Shown: positions 18,185 through 25,670 of the stretch, piece by piece | How the letters are laid out: every line of letters starts with the position of its first letter | How positions within the stretch are numbered: position 1 is the first letter of the stretch | From: Candidatus Methanomethylophilaceae archaeon | Lineage (GTDB): Archaea > Thermoplasmatota > Thermoplasmata > Methanomassiliicoccales > Methanomethylophilaceae | Direction of reading: 5' to 3' | DNA length: 64,000 nucleotides | Assembly (NCBI GenBank): GCA_944320495.1 | Contig: CALUHR010000005.1 | Coordinates: 1 to 64,000 of the forward strand | The notes under the pieces: generated by a model | Database searches by the model: none | What the model was told of the DNA's origin: nothing | Seen by the model: the letters and a program-made list of their open reading frames with translations, nothing else | Program-made: the position numbers and the translations under genes

Positions 18185-19399
18185 TCACTGCGGGGGCCAC
18201 ATGCCCCTGAGCCTTCCGCCCTCGCGGTCGGCGTCCATGGTCCAGACCTCCATGCCGGGTATGACCATCCTGACGACGGGGACTTCCAGCTCGGGACGGG
18301 TCAGGTCAACGGCGACGACGCGGTCGAACCCCGCGTCCACCAGCCTGCCCAGGACCACCTCTATGTCATCGAGGACGTCGTCGGTGGACCCGTCGGGGAT
18401 GTCGGACAGGCTCACAGAGCCCCTCCCCTCACCGAACCACAGGCGGTTGAGCTCCTTCACCCTCTCGTACCCCATCTGGACTGTCGCCCTCTGGAGCTGG
18501 GCGTTGATCTTCTTGCCGTCCCTGTGGGTGGCCCTGCTCTGCGCCACCTCGGTGATCGCCCTGATGGCGGCGATCTCGGGATCAAGATGGGTACCGACAC
18601 CAATGGTCAGCATCTCCGGATCCCTGGTGGCCACATCGTCGGCCGCGGCACCGATGGTGGGAATGCCTGTGTCGCATGTCAGGTCCTTAAGATGGACCTC
18701 GACCCCGTGCTCCGCGAACCTCGCAATCAGCTTCCCTGGAAGGGAATCCGGATCGGCGATCACATCGGGTACGGAGAGGTTCCTGTACTCCGCGATGGAC
18801 CATGCATCCCTCTCGACGAGCTCGAAGGTCGCGTGGAGGACCGCCTCCTCCATGTTGTTGCCCGACGCGAGGCCGTTGGTGTGGTACTTGAAGAGCTGCA
18901 GGTCCGTGTCGGGGATGTACGGGTAGAACACCGCGCATGCGGGCACCCACACGCGCTCCCCTCTGAGGATGTCCCAACCCTCGGTCCATGCGATCTCCGC
19001 ACCCTGGAGGTTGTCGAGGGCCCAGATCGGCAGGATCATGTCCGCCGGCGGGATGGTTGCCATGACGTCGCATGCCTGCTCGTAGGTGCCGAAGACGACC
19101 TCGTCGTCCTCGCGCGGTTCGGCGCTGTAGCGCTCGATCGACTCCATGACCGCGGAGGCCTCGGCCTGCTCGCGGGTCACGCCCTTCCCGTTGTAGTACT
19201 TGGGGACCCCCATCGCGGTCTCCATGCGGTCCACGGAGAACACCGGGATCCCAATCTCGTCCTTCGACGTTATGTCCTCGGGCTCGCCGAGACCGGCGGT
19301 GCCCAGAAGGGGGAGGACCCTGGCGAGGGTCTCCTCCGGAGGGACCGCGCGTATCCCCGTTTCACGTGCGTACTTGGGACGGTGCTTGAGCTCCAGCAT
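18185..19399 (-). CDS. ycaO: YcaO-domain protein, candidate McrA thioamidation enzyme (methanogenesis marker 1)
   Basis: YcaO enzymes activate backbone amides with ATP. In methanogens one, with TfuA, makes the thioglycine of McrA. This 404-residue protein has the ATP-binding YcaO blocks EQAEASAVMESIERYSAE, NGLASGNNMEEAVLHATFEL and EIAAIRAITEVAQSRATH, and ends in the proline-containing tail MWPPQ. The ATG at 19399 lies 8 nt after GGAG; a longer frame to 19459 runs into the RNase P RNA gene. The McrA target sequence is intact in this window. No tfuA lies beside it here. The gene begins 12 nt after the RNase P RNA on the same strand. Confidence 0.9.
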   Translation of the reverse strand: MLELKHRPKYARETGIRAVPPEETLARVLPLLGTAGLGEPEDITSKDEIGIPVFSVDRMETAMGVPKYYNGKGVTREQAEASAVMESIERYSAEPREDDEVVFGTYEQACDVMATIPPADMILPIWALDNLQGAEIAWTEGWDILRGERVWVPACAVFYPYIPDTDLQLFKYHTNGLASGNNMEEAVLHATFELVERDAWSIAEYRNLSVPDVIADPDSLPGKLIARFAEHGVEVHLKDLTCDTGIPTIGAAADDVATRDPEMLTIGVGTHLDPEIAAIRAITEVAQSRATHRDGKKINAQLQRATVQMGYERVKELNRLWFGEGRGSVSLSDIPDGSTDDVLDDIEVVLGRLVDAGFDRVVAVDLTRPELEVPVVRMVIPGMEVWTMDADREGGRLRGMWPPQ

Positions 19400-19411
19400 G
19401 CTTATTCTCCG

Positions 19412-19724
19412 ATGGGTGCCGGGTGGCGGTAGTAGCCCCCCTTCTGTTTCAGACGGCATTCAACTTCGCGTCCTACCCGCGGGTCCCGGGCCGGTCTGCC
19501 CCGCTGTGCGGACTTGCTCCGGTGGGGAGTCGCCGTTTCACCAAATCCCCGGGAACGTCACCATCCAATGGATCATCCTGTCTACCGGGTCTGTGTCGTT
19601 TCTGTGCCCTTGCCACGGCTCTCGCCGTATCCGATTTCCGGATCCACCTCGCCCTTGGAGGAGGGAACTTCCTCAGCTGCCTTGCGACTACCGTCGGCCG
19701 TCCTCCGTCTCCCGGCACCCCGGC
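19412..19724 (-). ncRNA. rnpB: RNase P RNA
   Basis: Read on the minus strand, this stretch has the archaeal RNase P RNA landmarks: GAGGAAGTTCCCTC near the 5' end (CR-I/P4 side), ACAGAAACGACAC in the middle, a GGTGAAACGGCG block and GAAACAGAAGG near the 3' end. The ends pair as P1: GGGTGCCGGG (5' side, 19720-19711) with CCCGGCACCC (3' side, 19423-19414). A TTAACTA TATA-like element lies about 20 nt upstream. The exact ends are estimates from the P1 helix. It processes tRNA 5' leaders together with the Rpp proteins. Short frames called here are shadows. Confidence 0.9.
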
Positions 19725-19790
19725 TATATCAGGAGGTTAGTTAAGGGAATCGGTCGACGGATTAAAGTCATCGGGCGCTATGCCCCATCC

Positions 19791-20018
19791 ATGGATGGGA
19801 ATGCGCTGAAGCGCACGGCAGTCATAGTCATCGCCGTGCTCTTCATACTCTTGTGCGTGACGATACCCGTCATGTACTTTGTCCTCGAGGCACCGCTGGT
19901 CCTCACCATCCTCGTCGCCGTGGTCTACATCGCGCTGGCGTGCGCCATGGCGTACTACTCCGTCGAGAGGCTGAAGGAGATCAGGGAGGGATTGGACGAT
20001 GCTGTTGACGACTACTGA
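19791..20018 (+). CDS. Small two-helix membrane protein
   Basis: A 75-residue protein with two transmembrane helices (about residues 9-30 and 33-56) and a charged C-terminal helix ERLKEIREGLDDAVDDY. The ATG at 19791 gives MDGNALKRT; the frame is open much farther upstream, but that part is antisense to rnpB. Its last 20 nt overlap the YbjQ-family gene, so the two are likely cotranscribed. The family is unknown. Confidence 0.65.
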   Translation: MDGNALKRTAVIVIAVLFILLCVTIPVMYFVLEAPLVLTILVAVVYIALACAMAYYSVERLKEIREGLDDAVDDY

Positions 20019-20316
20019 GAACGTCCCCGGGAGGCAGTACGAGATCCTCGGGGTCGTGAAGGGGAACATGGTCCAGACGAAGAACATCGCCCGCGACATC
20101 GGCCAGGGACTGAAGTCCATGGTCGGCGGGGAGCTGACCACGTACACCGAGATGATGAACGAGTCCCGCGCCATCGCCACCAAGAGGATGGTGGAGGAGG
20201 CCGAGAGGATGGGAGCCGACGCCATCGTGATGATGCGCTACTCGACGTCCGCGGTCGCGGCCGGAGCGGCGGAGATCATCGCCTACGGCACAGCAGTCAG
20301 GTTCGTCCGAGCCTGA
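19999..20316 (+). CDS. YbjQ/UPF0145 family protein
   Basis: A 105-residue YbjQ (DUF74) family protein, a small oligomeric fold of unknown function found in bacteria and archaea. Typical blocks are GRQYEILGVVKGNMVQTKNI and GADAIVMMRYSTS followed by AYGTAV. It overlaps the two-helix membrane protein gene by 20 nt. The last codons are GTC CGA GCC TGA; family members usually end about where the CGA (20308-20310) lies, so the true product may be 103 residues. Confidence 0.88.
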   Translation: MLLTTTENVPGRQYEILGVVKGNMVQTKNIARDIGQGLKSMVGGELTTYTEMMNESRAIATKRMVEEAERMGADAIVMMRYSTSAVAAGAAEIIAYGTAVRFVRA

Positions 20317-20370
20317 AGATTCGTCTGTTTCGTACACATTTGCCGAACCAGGCACCGAATTGTTCACAAA

Positions 20371-20393
20371 CCGCCGCCCGACGGGGGCGGCGG
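20371..20393. other. GC-rich hairpin before the recombinase gene
   Basis: CCGCCGCCC (20371-20379) pairs perfectly with GGGCGGCGG (20385-20393) around a 5-nt loop. It lies between the YbjQ gene and the recombinase TTG start at 20401. It could end the upstream transcript or control recombinase translation. Confidence 0.45.
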
Positions 20394-20400
20394 TGATTAC

Positions 20401-21297
20401 TTGTCTGGTTTGGACATCGGAATCCAGGCGGAGTCGTACCTTTCCACGCTCCGCCGCAAGGGAAGGAAGGAATCCACCATAATCTGCTACCGCAACGGCC
20501 TGAGGCAGTGCTTCGCCTGCCTCATGCGCGACCACAGGTCGACGCTCGCCGAGGACATCAGCACCGACGACGTGCACTACCTCTGGGAGAACCTGACCGT
20601 CAAGGAGGAGGTCCGCCAGGGCTACCTCCGGAACCTCGCGGGGTTCGTCCAGTTCTACACGGGCAGGGACGTGGTGAAGCAGGCGGACATCCTCAGGAAC
20701 CGCGAGGTCCGCAACCGTGTGTTCATCGACCGCCAGGACTACGCGGTGCTCATACACAACGCCACGCCGTTCCAGCGGATCATCCTCGTGCTGGGGGGGA
20801 TGATGGGGCTCCGCAGGGTGGAGATGCTCGCTCTGACGGACGAGGACGTCTGCAGCGGGCACCTGGTCATCCATGGGAAGGGTCACGGAAACGAGGGGCT
20901 CGTGATCAACGCCTACATGCCGGCCATCGTCAGGGAGGAGATCGAGAGGTACCGCAGGTGGAAGTCCACCGTGATGCCGGACTCCGGGGACGGATTCCTG
21001 ATCCAGACGAGGTCACGCCGGGGCCAATGGTCCAGGGCGACACCTCAACAGGTCTCCGACGCCGTGAAGGAGCTGGGGCGGTGCTGCGGGATAGAGGTCA
21101 CAACCCATTCCCTGAGGAGGCTGTACGCGACCACGCTGTACTATGAGATCGCGGCGGACCTCCAGACAGTGAAGTGCCTCATGAGGCATTCCAGCGTGGA
21201 CACGACCCTCAGATGCTACATCCAGGCCAACGACACGAAGGCCCGCACCGCCGCCAGGGAGGTCTCCGAGATGCTCAGGGAATGCATAGACGTGTGA
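20401..21297 (+). CDS. Tyrosine recombinase (XerA/integrase-like)
   Basis: A 298-residue tyrosine recombinase with an N-terminal SAM-like DNA-binding domain (residues 5-90) and a catalytic domain. The active-site set is complete: Arg in GGMMGLRRVEML, Lys in GKGHGNEG, His-x-x-Arg in HSLRRLYATTL, His in MRHSS and nucleophile Tyr in TLRCYIQ. No attachment sites, tRNA-end duplications or phage genes surround it, so a housekeeping XerA role in chromosome-dimer resolution is at least as likely as mobility. The start is uncertain: TTG at 20401 or 20410, both close after the GC hairpin. Confidence 0.82.
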   Translation: MSGLDIGIQAESYLSTLRRKGRKESTIICYRNGLRQCFACLMRDHRSTLAEDISTDDVHYLWENLTVKEEVRQGYLRNLAGFVQFYTGRDVVKQADILRNREVRNRVFIDRQDYAVLIHNATPFQRIILVLGGMMGLRRVEMLALTDEDVCSGHLVIHGKGHGNEGLVINAYMPAIVREEIERYRRWKSTVMPDSGDGFLIQTRSRRGQWSRATPQQVSDAVKELGRCCGIEVTTHSLRRLYATTLYYEIAADLQTVKCLMRHSSVDTTLRCYIQANDTKARTAAREVSEMLRECIDV

Positions 21298-21403
21298 GGT
21301 GCGGCCCGTACCTCCCTTCAGACGATCGGATGGCGGCCGGAACATGGGGATCCCCGTCTCTTCCGACCGCCATCTTTATCCGTGCACACCCCGAGACATG
21401 CGC

Positions 21404-22084
21404 ATGTCCGACGGTATGAGCATCACGATAACCGATGGAGGTCCGTACATAGTCCGCGGTAACGTGCCCCTATTCGAGAAGAGGATCGTCCGCCGGGGCG
21501 GCCTCTACGTATGGGAGGACGTCAGGGAGATCCCTCACGGCGAGACCTATGCGCTCTGCAGATGCGGGAGGACCAAGGACGCCCCGTTCTGTGACGGGGG
21601 ATCCCACAAGAGGTTCAAGGGTAAGGAGAAGGCGGACCGCCGCCCGTACGCCGAGAGGTGCCAGCGTATCGAGGGACCGGGGATGGTCATCGGCGATGAT
21701 ATGCGCTGCTCTCTGTCCAGATTCTGCCACCGTGCGGAGGGCACGCCGTGGAAGATGCTCCCCCGCTCCGATGACCCCGAGATCAGGGACGAGATCGTCC
21801 GCGCCGTCGTCGAATGCCCCTCAGGGCGCCTCTCGGTCATAGAGGACGGGGTCCCGACCGACCATGTGCCCGAGCCCGCCATATGGGTCGTCCAGGACCC
21901 GGAGAACCGCGTGTCGGGCGGCCTGTACGTGATGGGCGGCATCCCGATCGTCGGATCAGACGGGTTCGTCTACGAATCAAGGGGACGCACGGTCCTATGC
22001 AGATGCGGCGTGTCGGGAGACATGCCGTTCTGCGACGCGTCCCACATCAACAACATGTTCAGGGACGACCGCAACAGAAGATGA
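21404..22084 (+). CDS. Tandem CDGSH iron-sulfur protein
   Basis: A 226-residue protein with two CDGSH-type [2Fe-2S] motifs, CRCGRTKDAPFCDGGSH (about residues 50-66) and CRCGVSGDMPFCDASH (about 205-220). Between them is a ferredoxin-like divergent segment (CSLSRFCHRAEG ... VVECPSGRL). The first motif has an extra glycine before the ligand histidine (CDGGSH rather than CDGSH). A CTTTATCC TATA-like element near 21373 puts the transcript start close to the ATGs at 21398/21404, so translation is probably leaderless. Electron transfer is likely; the partner is unknown. A terminator follows directly. Confidence 0.82.
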   Translation: MSDGMSITITDGGPYIVRGNVPLFEKRIVRRGGLYVWEDVREIPHGETYALCRCGRTKDAPFCDGGSHKRFKGKEKADRRPYAERCQRIEGPGMVIGDDMRCSLSRFCHRAEGTPWKMLPRSDDPEIRDEIVRAVVECPSGRLSVIEDGVPTDHVPEPAIWVVQDPENRVSGGLYVMGGIPIVGSDGFVYESRGRTVLCRCGVSGDMPFCDASHINNMFRDDRNRR

Positions 22085-22086
22085 AA

Positions 22087-22108
22087 AGGGGGCCTGGCCC
22101 CCTGTTTT
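22087..22108. terminator. Bidirectional terminator between CDGSH and slipin genes
   Basis: AGGGGG (22087-22092) pairs with CCCCCT (22098-22103) around CCTGG, followed by a T-run at 22105-22108 on the plus strand. An A-run (22084-22087) precedes it, giving a T-run on the minus strand, so it can serve both convergent genes. Confidence 0.6.
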
Positions 22109-22117
22109 GATTATGCT

Positions 22118-23197
22118 TCACTCGCGGGGCTTACGGGCGATGACCTCGTCCACCCCGTCCATGTCCTCGCGGACCTGGCTGTCGACCTTCTCGGTCTCGG
22201 CCTTTATCTCGTCGGGGGACGGTATCGGGCCTAGAATCTCGTCCGCGCTCCCGACGGCCCTCTCGATGTCGCTCATGTCGGACACCGGACGGTCCGGGAT
22301 CTTGGAGGCTGTGCCGATGTAGTCAGAGATCCCATCGACGAGCTTCGTGAGCTCCATGGGGAAGAAGAACTTGGACGACTCGCCCTTTCCGACCTCCTGC
22401 AGGGTCTGCATCGACAGCACGGACATGGCCTTGGAGTCCATGGCGGCGGCTCCCACGGACATTATCCTGAGCCTCTGCGCCTCTCCCTGACCCTCCAGGA
22501 TGGTGGCAAGCCTCTTTCCCTCGGCCTCCAGGATCATGGACTGCCTGGTACCCTCGGCCTCCAGGATCATGGACTTCTTCTTTCCCTCGGCCTCCAGGAT
22601 GGCGGCCCTCTTCTGACCGTCGGCCTCCAGGATGGCCGCGCGCCTCTTCCTCTCGGCGGAGGTCTGCTCCTCCATGGAATCCTTGACCTTCCTGGCGGGA
22701 TCCACCTCGCGGATCTCCACCGCCTCGATCTTCACTCCCCACTTGTCTGTGTTCTCGTCGAGGATGTCCCTCAGGCTGACGTTGATGCGCTCCCTGGAGG
22801 AGAGGATCTGATCCAGCTCCATCTCTCCGATGATGGACCTGAGGGTGGTCTGTGCGAGGTTGACCGTCGCGAGACGATAGTTGGTGACCTCGAAGAACGC
22901 GTTCTTCGGATCGGTGACCTTGATGTAGATGACAGCGTCGACGGACACCGGCGAGTTGTCCTTGGTGATGACCTCCTGCTTGGGGACGTCGAGGACCTCG
23001 GTACGCAGGTCGAGCTTCACGACCTGGTTGATCAGCGGGCAGACGATGTTGAGTCCCTGGTTCAGGACCCTTACGAACTTCCCCAGCCTCATGTAGATCG
23101 CCTGCTCGTAGGGCTGGACGATCTTCACCCCGCTGAGGACCACTATGATTATGGCCGCGAGGACCACAATGGCCAATCCTATTATCGATGCATCCAT
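22118..23197 (-). CDS. Slipin/stomatin-like SPFH protein
   Basis: A 359-residue membrane-anchored SPFH protein. An N-terminal helix (residues 4-24) anchors it and the SPFH/Band 7 domain follows (VQPYEQAIYMRLGKFVRVL, SPVSVDAVIYIKVTDPKNAF). Then comes a long coiled coil with tandem 10-11-residue units of the ILEAEGKK type (about residues 190-235). The start is the ATG at 23197, after GGAGGGAG in the NfeD gene's 3' end; longer upstream frames are shadows. Slipins pair with NfeD proteins in membrane microdomains, and nfeD is next upstream. Confidence 0.92.
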   Translation of the reverse strand: MDASIIGLAIVVLAAIIIVVLSGVKIVQPYEQAIYMRLGKFVRVLNQGLNIVCPLINQVVKLDLRTEVLDVPKQEVITKDNSPVSVDAVIYIKVTDPKNAFFEVTNYRLATVNLAQTTLRSIIGEMELDQILSSRERINVSLRDILDENTDKWGVKIEAVEIREVDPARKVKDSMEEQTSAERKRRAAILEADGQKRAAILEAEGKKKSMILEAEGTRQSMILEAEGKRLATILEGQGEAQRLRIMSVGAAAMDSKAMSVLSMQTLQEVGKGESSKFFFPMELTKLVDGISDYIGTASKIPDRPVSDMSDIERAVGSADEILGPIPSPDEIKAETEKVDSQVREDMDGVDEVIARKPRE

Positions 23198-23211
23198 GGA
23201 CAGCTCCCTCC

Positions 23212-23655
23212 TCGCAGCCTGCTGACGTGGACGTGCACGCCCTCGCTGCTGTCTACCGTCACCCTGGCGCCCTCCTCTATCGGCTCGTCCGATGTGGCGG
23301 ACCAGATGTCGTTGTCTATGCGCACCTTGCCCCTCATCGTCCCCGGGACGGTCGCGGTGACCACGACGCCCGTCCTGCCGACCAGGGAGTCCATCACCGT
23401 CGTGGACGGGGGAGCCGGCTCGGCCAGCCTCTGGTACCCCTTGACGGTGATGAGCGTGACCGGGACTGCGACGACCACGACGATCGCCAGCGCCCACCAG
23501 GAGAGCAGGATGTCGGGGAACGCGGCCCCGACCACCCCGAGGATGACGAGGACCAGTCCGGGGATTACCATGAACGCGCCTGGGCTGAATGCCTCGATTA
23601 TGAGGAACACTGCGCCGAGCGCTATCAGAATGATCGCTACGGTGAACGGGTCCAT
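23212..23655 (-). CDS. NfeD-like membrane protein
   Basis: A 147-residue short NfeD-type protein with an N-terminal helix, two central membrane helices (residues 25-72) and a C-terminal OB fold (MDSLVGRTGVVVTATVPG, VRIDNDIWSATSDEPIEEG, RVTVDSSEGVHVHVSRL). The OB fold ends naturally at VSRL, where the next codon is CGA (23214-23212). The standard-code frame continues 10 residues into the slipin start, to a TAA at 23182. With CGA as the end, the slipin ribosome-binding site falls just after the stop. It forms a two-gene operon with slipin. Confidence 0.85.
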
Positions 23656-24019
23656 GGTGGGGTATCATATCCTGGATATTTAATGGTCCGTGAAGTCCCA
23701 ATCGAATAACACAACGACAATCATATACGATGGCGGACGGGGACCTCCCGCCCGCGATGGTTTTAAATCCGCGGCCAGGGAGTCCCATCCGCCGGACCGG
23801 CGAAGGGGCGCGATCCATGAACGCCATGTGCACGGTGCGGCGAACAGCGGTCCGCGACCCTTTTCAGGGGCCCCTGCGGGAGCGTCCGGCGCGTCGTCGG
23901 AGCGATGACCGGAGGACAAACGCGGGCACGACACACACCCCCTGCGCAAGTCAGCGCCCCGAGGCCGGCGTCACCGTCGGACGATGACCGGGCGTGTTAG
24001 CGCAGTGGGGACACCTCCC
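23656..24019. other. Intergenic region with a palindrome and a possible promoter
   Basis: The gap between nfeD and the SprT-like gene has no convincing frame. It contains a TTTTAAAT TATA-like element near 23760, a 12-nt palindrome CAGGGGCCCCTG at 23865-23876 and GC-rich self-complementary runs. A short structured transcript on the plus strand is possible, but I see no known RNA family. Confidence 0.35.
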
Positions 24020-24718
24020 TCGCACGTGCAGCCCCAGCCTCCTGAGCGCCGATTCCATCTCCGACCTCCTCGGGAACTGCGAGAGGACCTCGTCGTACTC
24101 CTTGCCGCGCCTGCCCACGCCCGGGTTGAACCCCATGCCCACATGGGCCAGCTGAGAGAACAGGCAGTAGTCCAGCAACCTCTCCGGGACATCCTCGGAG
24201 TCCAGGCTCCCCGACATGGACACGACCTTCATCAGGACGCTCGCGTGGCCCACGTCCCTGCTCCTCGAGGGGACCGTCCATCCCACGAACACGTCGGGAT
24301 CCCTCTCCACCAGACCGTCGTCGACGAGCCTCCCGTAGCTGTCGGCCAGGTCCCAGACCTTGCCACGGGTGGTCCTGCTGAGCCCCACGTACCTGTTCAC
24401 GTATAGCGGCTGCATACGCCTGGAGAACGATGGGTCGCTCAACCATGAGACGACCTCCTCCGGATAGTCCACCCTCTCCCCGAACATCCTCGCGTATATC
24501 GTGTCGGCTAGCGGGCGCATCACGCGCTCCGGCGCATCCGACAGATAGTCGGAGACCTCGAAGTCCGCCCATCTGTAGTTCCTGGTCCATCTGACCTTGA
24601 ACTCCCTGAACGCGGCGAACTTCGCGCTCACCTCGTCGAATCCGCGCATCCTCCCGGCCGACCCGAAGCATCTCGTCAGCTCCATATCTTCCAATTCGTA
24701 GTCTCCTGCGGAATCCAC
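24020..24718 (-). CDS. SprT-like protein with degraded zinc site
   Basis: A 232-residue protein whose C-terminal half follows the layout of archaeal SprT/YgjP-type zincins (MKVVSMSGSLDSEDVPERLLDYCLFSQLAHVGMGFN, given as two parts: MKVVSMSGSLDSEDVPERL and DYCLFSQLAHVGMGF). Family members have HExxH where this one reads SQLAH, so two zinc/catalytic residues are lost. The match is by pattern and is not certain. The protein ends naturally at LRRLGLHV, followed by CGA (24022-24020); the standard-code frame adds 23 residues, including a CxxC, to 23951. The start may be GTG 24718, TTG 24694 or ATG 24682. Confidence 0.55.
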
Positions 24719-24835
24719 CGCGGAACTCGTCCAATCGGCTTCGTGTCTTAAGGGGTCACGTCACTGTCACACTGACACATGAGGGGTTGCACCAATCCTC
24801 GGAGCCGTTTTCTATCCGGATCGGCATCCTGTCGC

Positions 24836-25231
24836 ATGGAACAGGATCCTGAGATGATCGAGAGAAGGGATGCGATCCTGGAAGCGATCCGCAGGGAGTT
24901 CGGCTTCGTGCCCGTCGTCAACCAGGTCGTCTCCGAGAGGCCGGACGTCTTCGTGCCCCTGTCCGGGGCGGCGAGGTCAATCCTCGAGAACGGAGACCTG
25001 GACAGGAAGACGAGGTGCCTCTGCGCCGTCTCAGCGGCCACCGCGATAGGTGGGGAATACTGCGTCGACGTCCAGATGCGCCATGCGAAGGAGGCGGGCG
25101 CCACCAAGGACGAGGTGTTCGAGGCCATCATGATCGGGTCGTACATGGCCATGACCCGCGCCCAATCGTACGCGCTGAGGAGGTTCGCCGCCAACTACGG
25201 CGTGGAGCTGGACGATCCCGTGGCCAAATGA
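24836..25231 (+). CDS. Carboxymuconolactone decarboxylase-like protein
   Basis: A 131-residue all-helical protein of the carboxymuconolactone decarboxylase/AhpD fold (FVPVVNQVVSERPDVF, CAVSAATAIGGEYCVDVQMRHAKEAGATKDEV). AhpD enzymes have CxxC before the conserved His; here only the first Cys is present (EYCVDVQMRH), so a peroxidatic reductase role is unlikely. The ATG at 24836 fits the family start; the frame is open to 24779. It stands alone, divergent from the SprT-like gene. Confidence 0.82.
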   Translation: MEQDPEMIERRDAILEAIRREFGFVPVVNQVVSERPDVFVPLSGAARSILENGDLDRKTRCLCAVSAATAIGGEYCVDVQMRHAKEAGATKDEVFEAIMIGSYMAMTRAQSYALRRFAANYGVELDDPVAK

Positions 25232-25250
25232 TGTAACGCCGTTAAATCAG

Positions 25251-25258
25251 TTTAAATA
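25251..25258 (+). promoter_or_regulatory. TATA box of the IscA-like gene
   Basis: TTTAAATA lies 29-36 nt before the ATG at 25287, which would place transcription start a few bases upstream of the ATG. Confidence 0.55.
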
Positions 25259-25286
25259 GTAAATCATCGAATAAGGGACGATTAAA

Positions 25287-25613
25287 ATGGTATCCATCAC
25301 CGCCGATGCCGAGAAGTTCATCAACGACCTGCTCGAGAAGAACCAGAAGGTCGGATACGGAATCAAGATCTACCTCTCCGGATTCGCCTGCTCCGGACCC
25401 CAGTTCGGGATGTCCTTCCAGGAGAAGGCCGCCGACGGGGACAACATCGACAAGTCCGCCGCCGGATTCGAGATGTACTACGACGACGAGACCAAGAAGG
25501 AGCTCGAGGAGTGCGTCATCGAGTTCATCGACGACCCCAACTTCGGGACCGGCCTGACCATCAGGAACCCCAACTTCAACGGCTGCGCCTCCTGCGGCGG
25601 CGGTTGCCACTGA
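25287..25613 (+). CDS. IscA/HesB-like iron-sulfur protein
   Basis: A 108-residue HesB/IscA-type protein (ITADAEKFINDLL, GIKIYLSGFACSGPQFGM, LTIRNPNFNGCASCGGGCH). The first cysteine (GFAC) and the C-terminal CASCGGGC provide the usual cluster or iron ligands, with an extra Gly-rich CH end. It may carry or deliver Fe-S clusters. It is a single gene with its own promoter and a following hairpin. Confidence 0.85.
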   Translation: MVSITADAEKFINDLLEKNQKVGYGIKIYLSGFACSGPQFGMSFQEKAADGDNIDKSAAGFEMYYDDETKKELEECVIEFIDDPNFGTGLTIRNPNFNGCASCGGGCH

Positions 25614-25620
25614 TTCTCAA

Positions 25621-25636
25621 GCGGGGGAGACCCCGC
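25621..25636 (+). terminator. Terminator after the IscA-like gene
   Basis: GCGGGG/CCCCGC stem with a GAGA loop, followed by a pyrimidine tract (AACCTTTCTTCT). Confidence 0.5.
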
Positions 25637-25670
25637 AACCTTTCTTCTATCATCAGCAGTTGTCGGTCCC

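Noticed and set aside
19200..19790. Protein frames between ycaO and 19791
   Set aside because: The stretch is RNase P RNA on the minus strand; the frames lack domains and ribosome-binding sites.
20401..21297. Integrated provirus or genomic island around the tyrosine recombinase
   Set aside because: No attachment repeats, tRNA fragments, replication or capsid genes nearby; flanks are ordinary chromosomal genes.
23951..24019. CxxC zinc knuckle at the end of the SprT-like protein
   Set aside because: It lies after the in-frame CGA at 24020-24022 and probably is not translated if CGA terminates.
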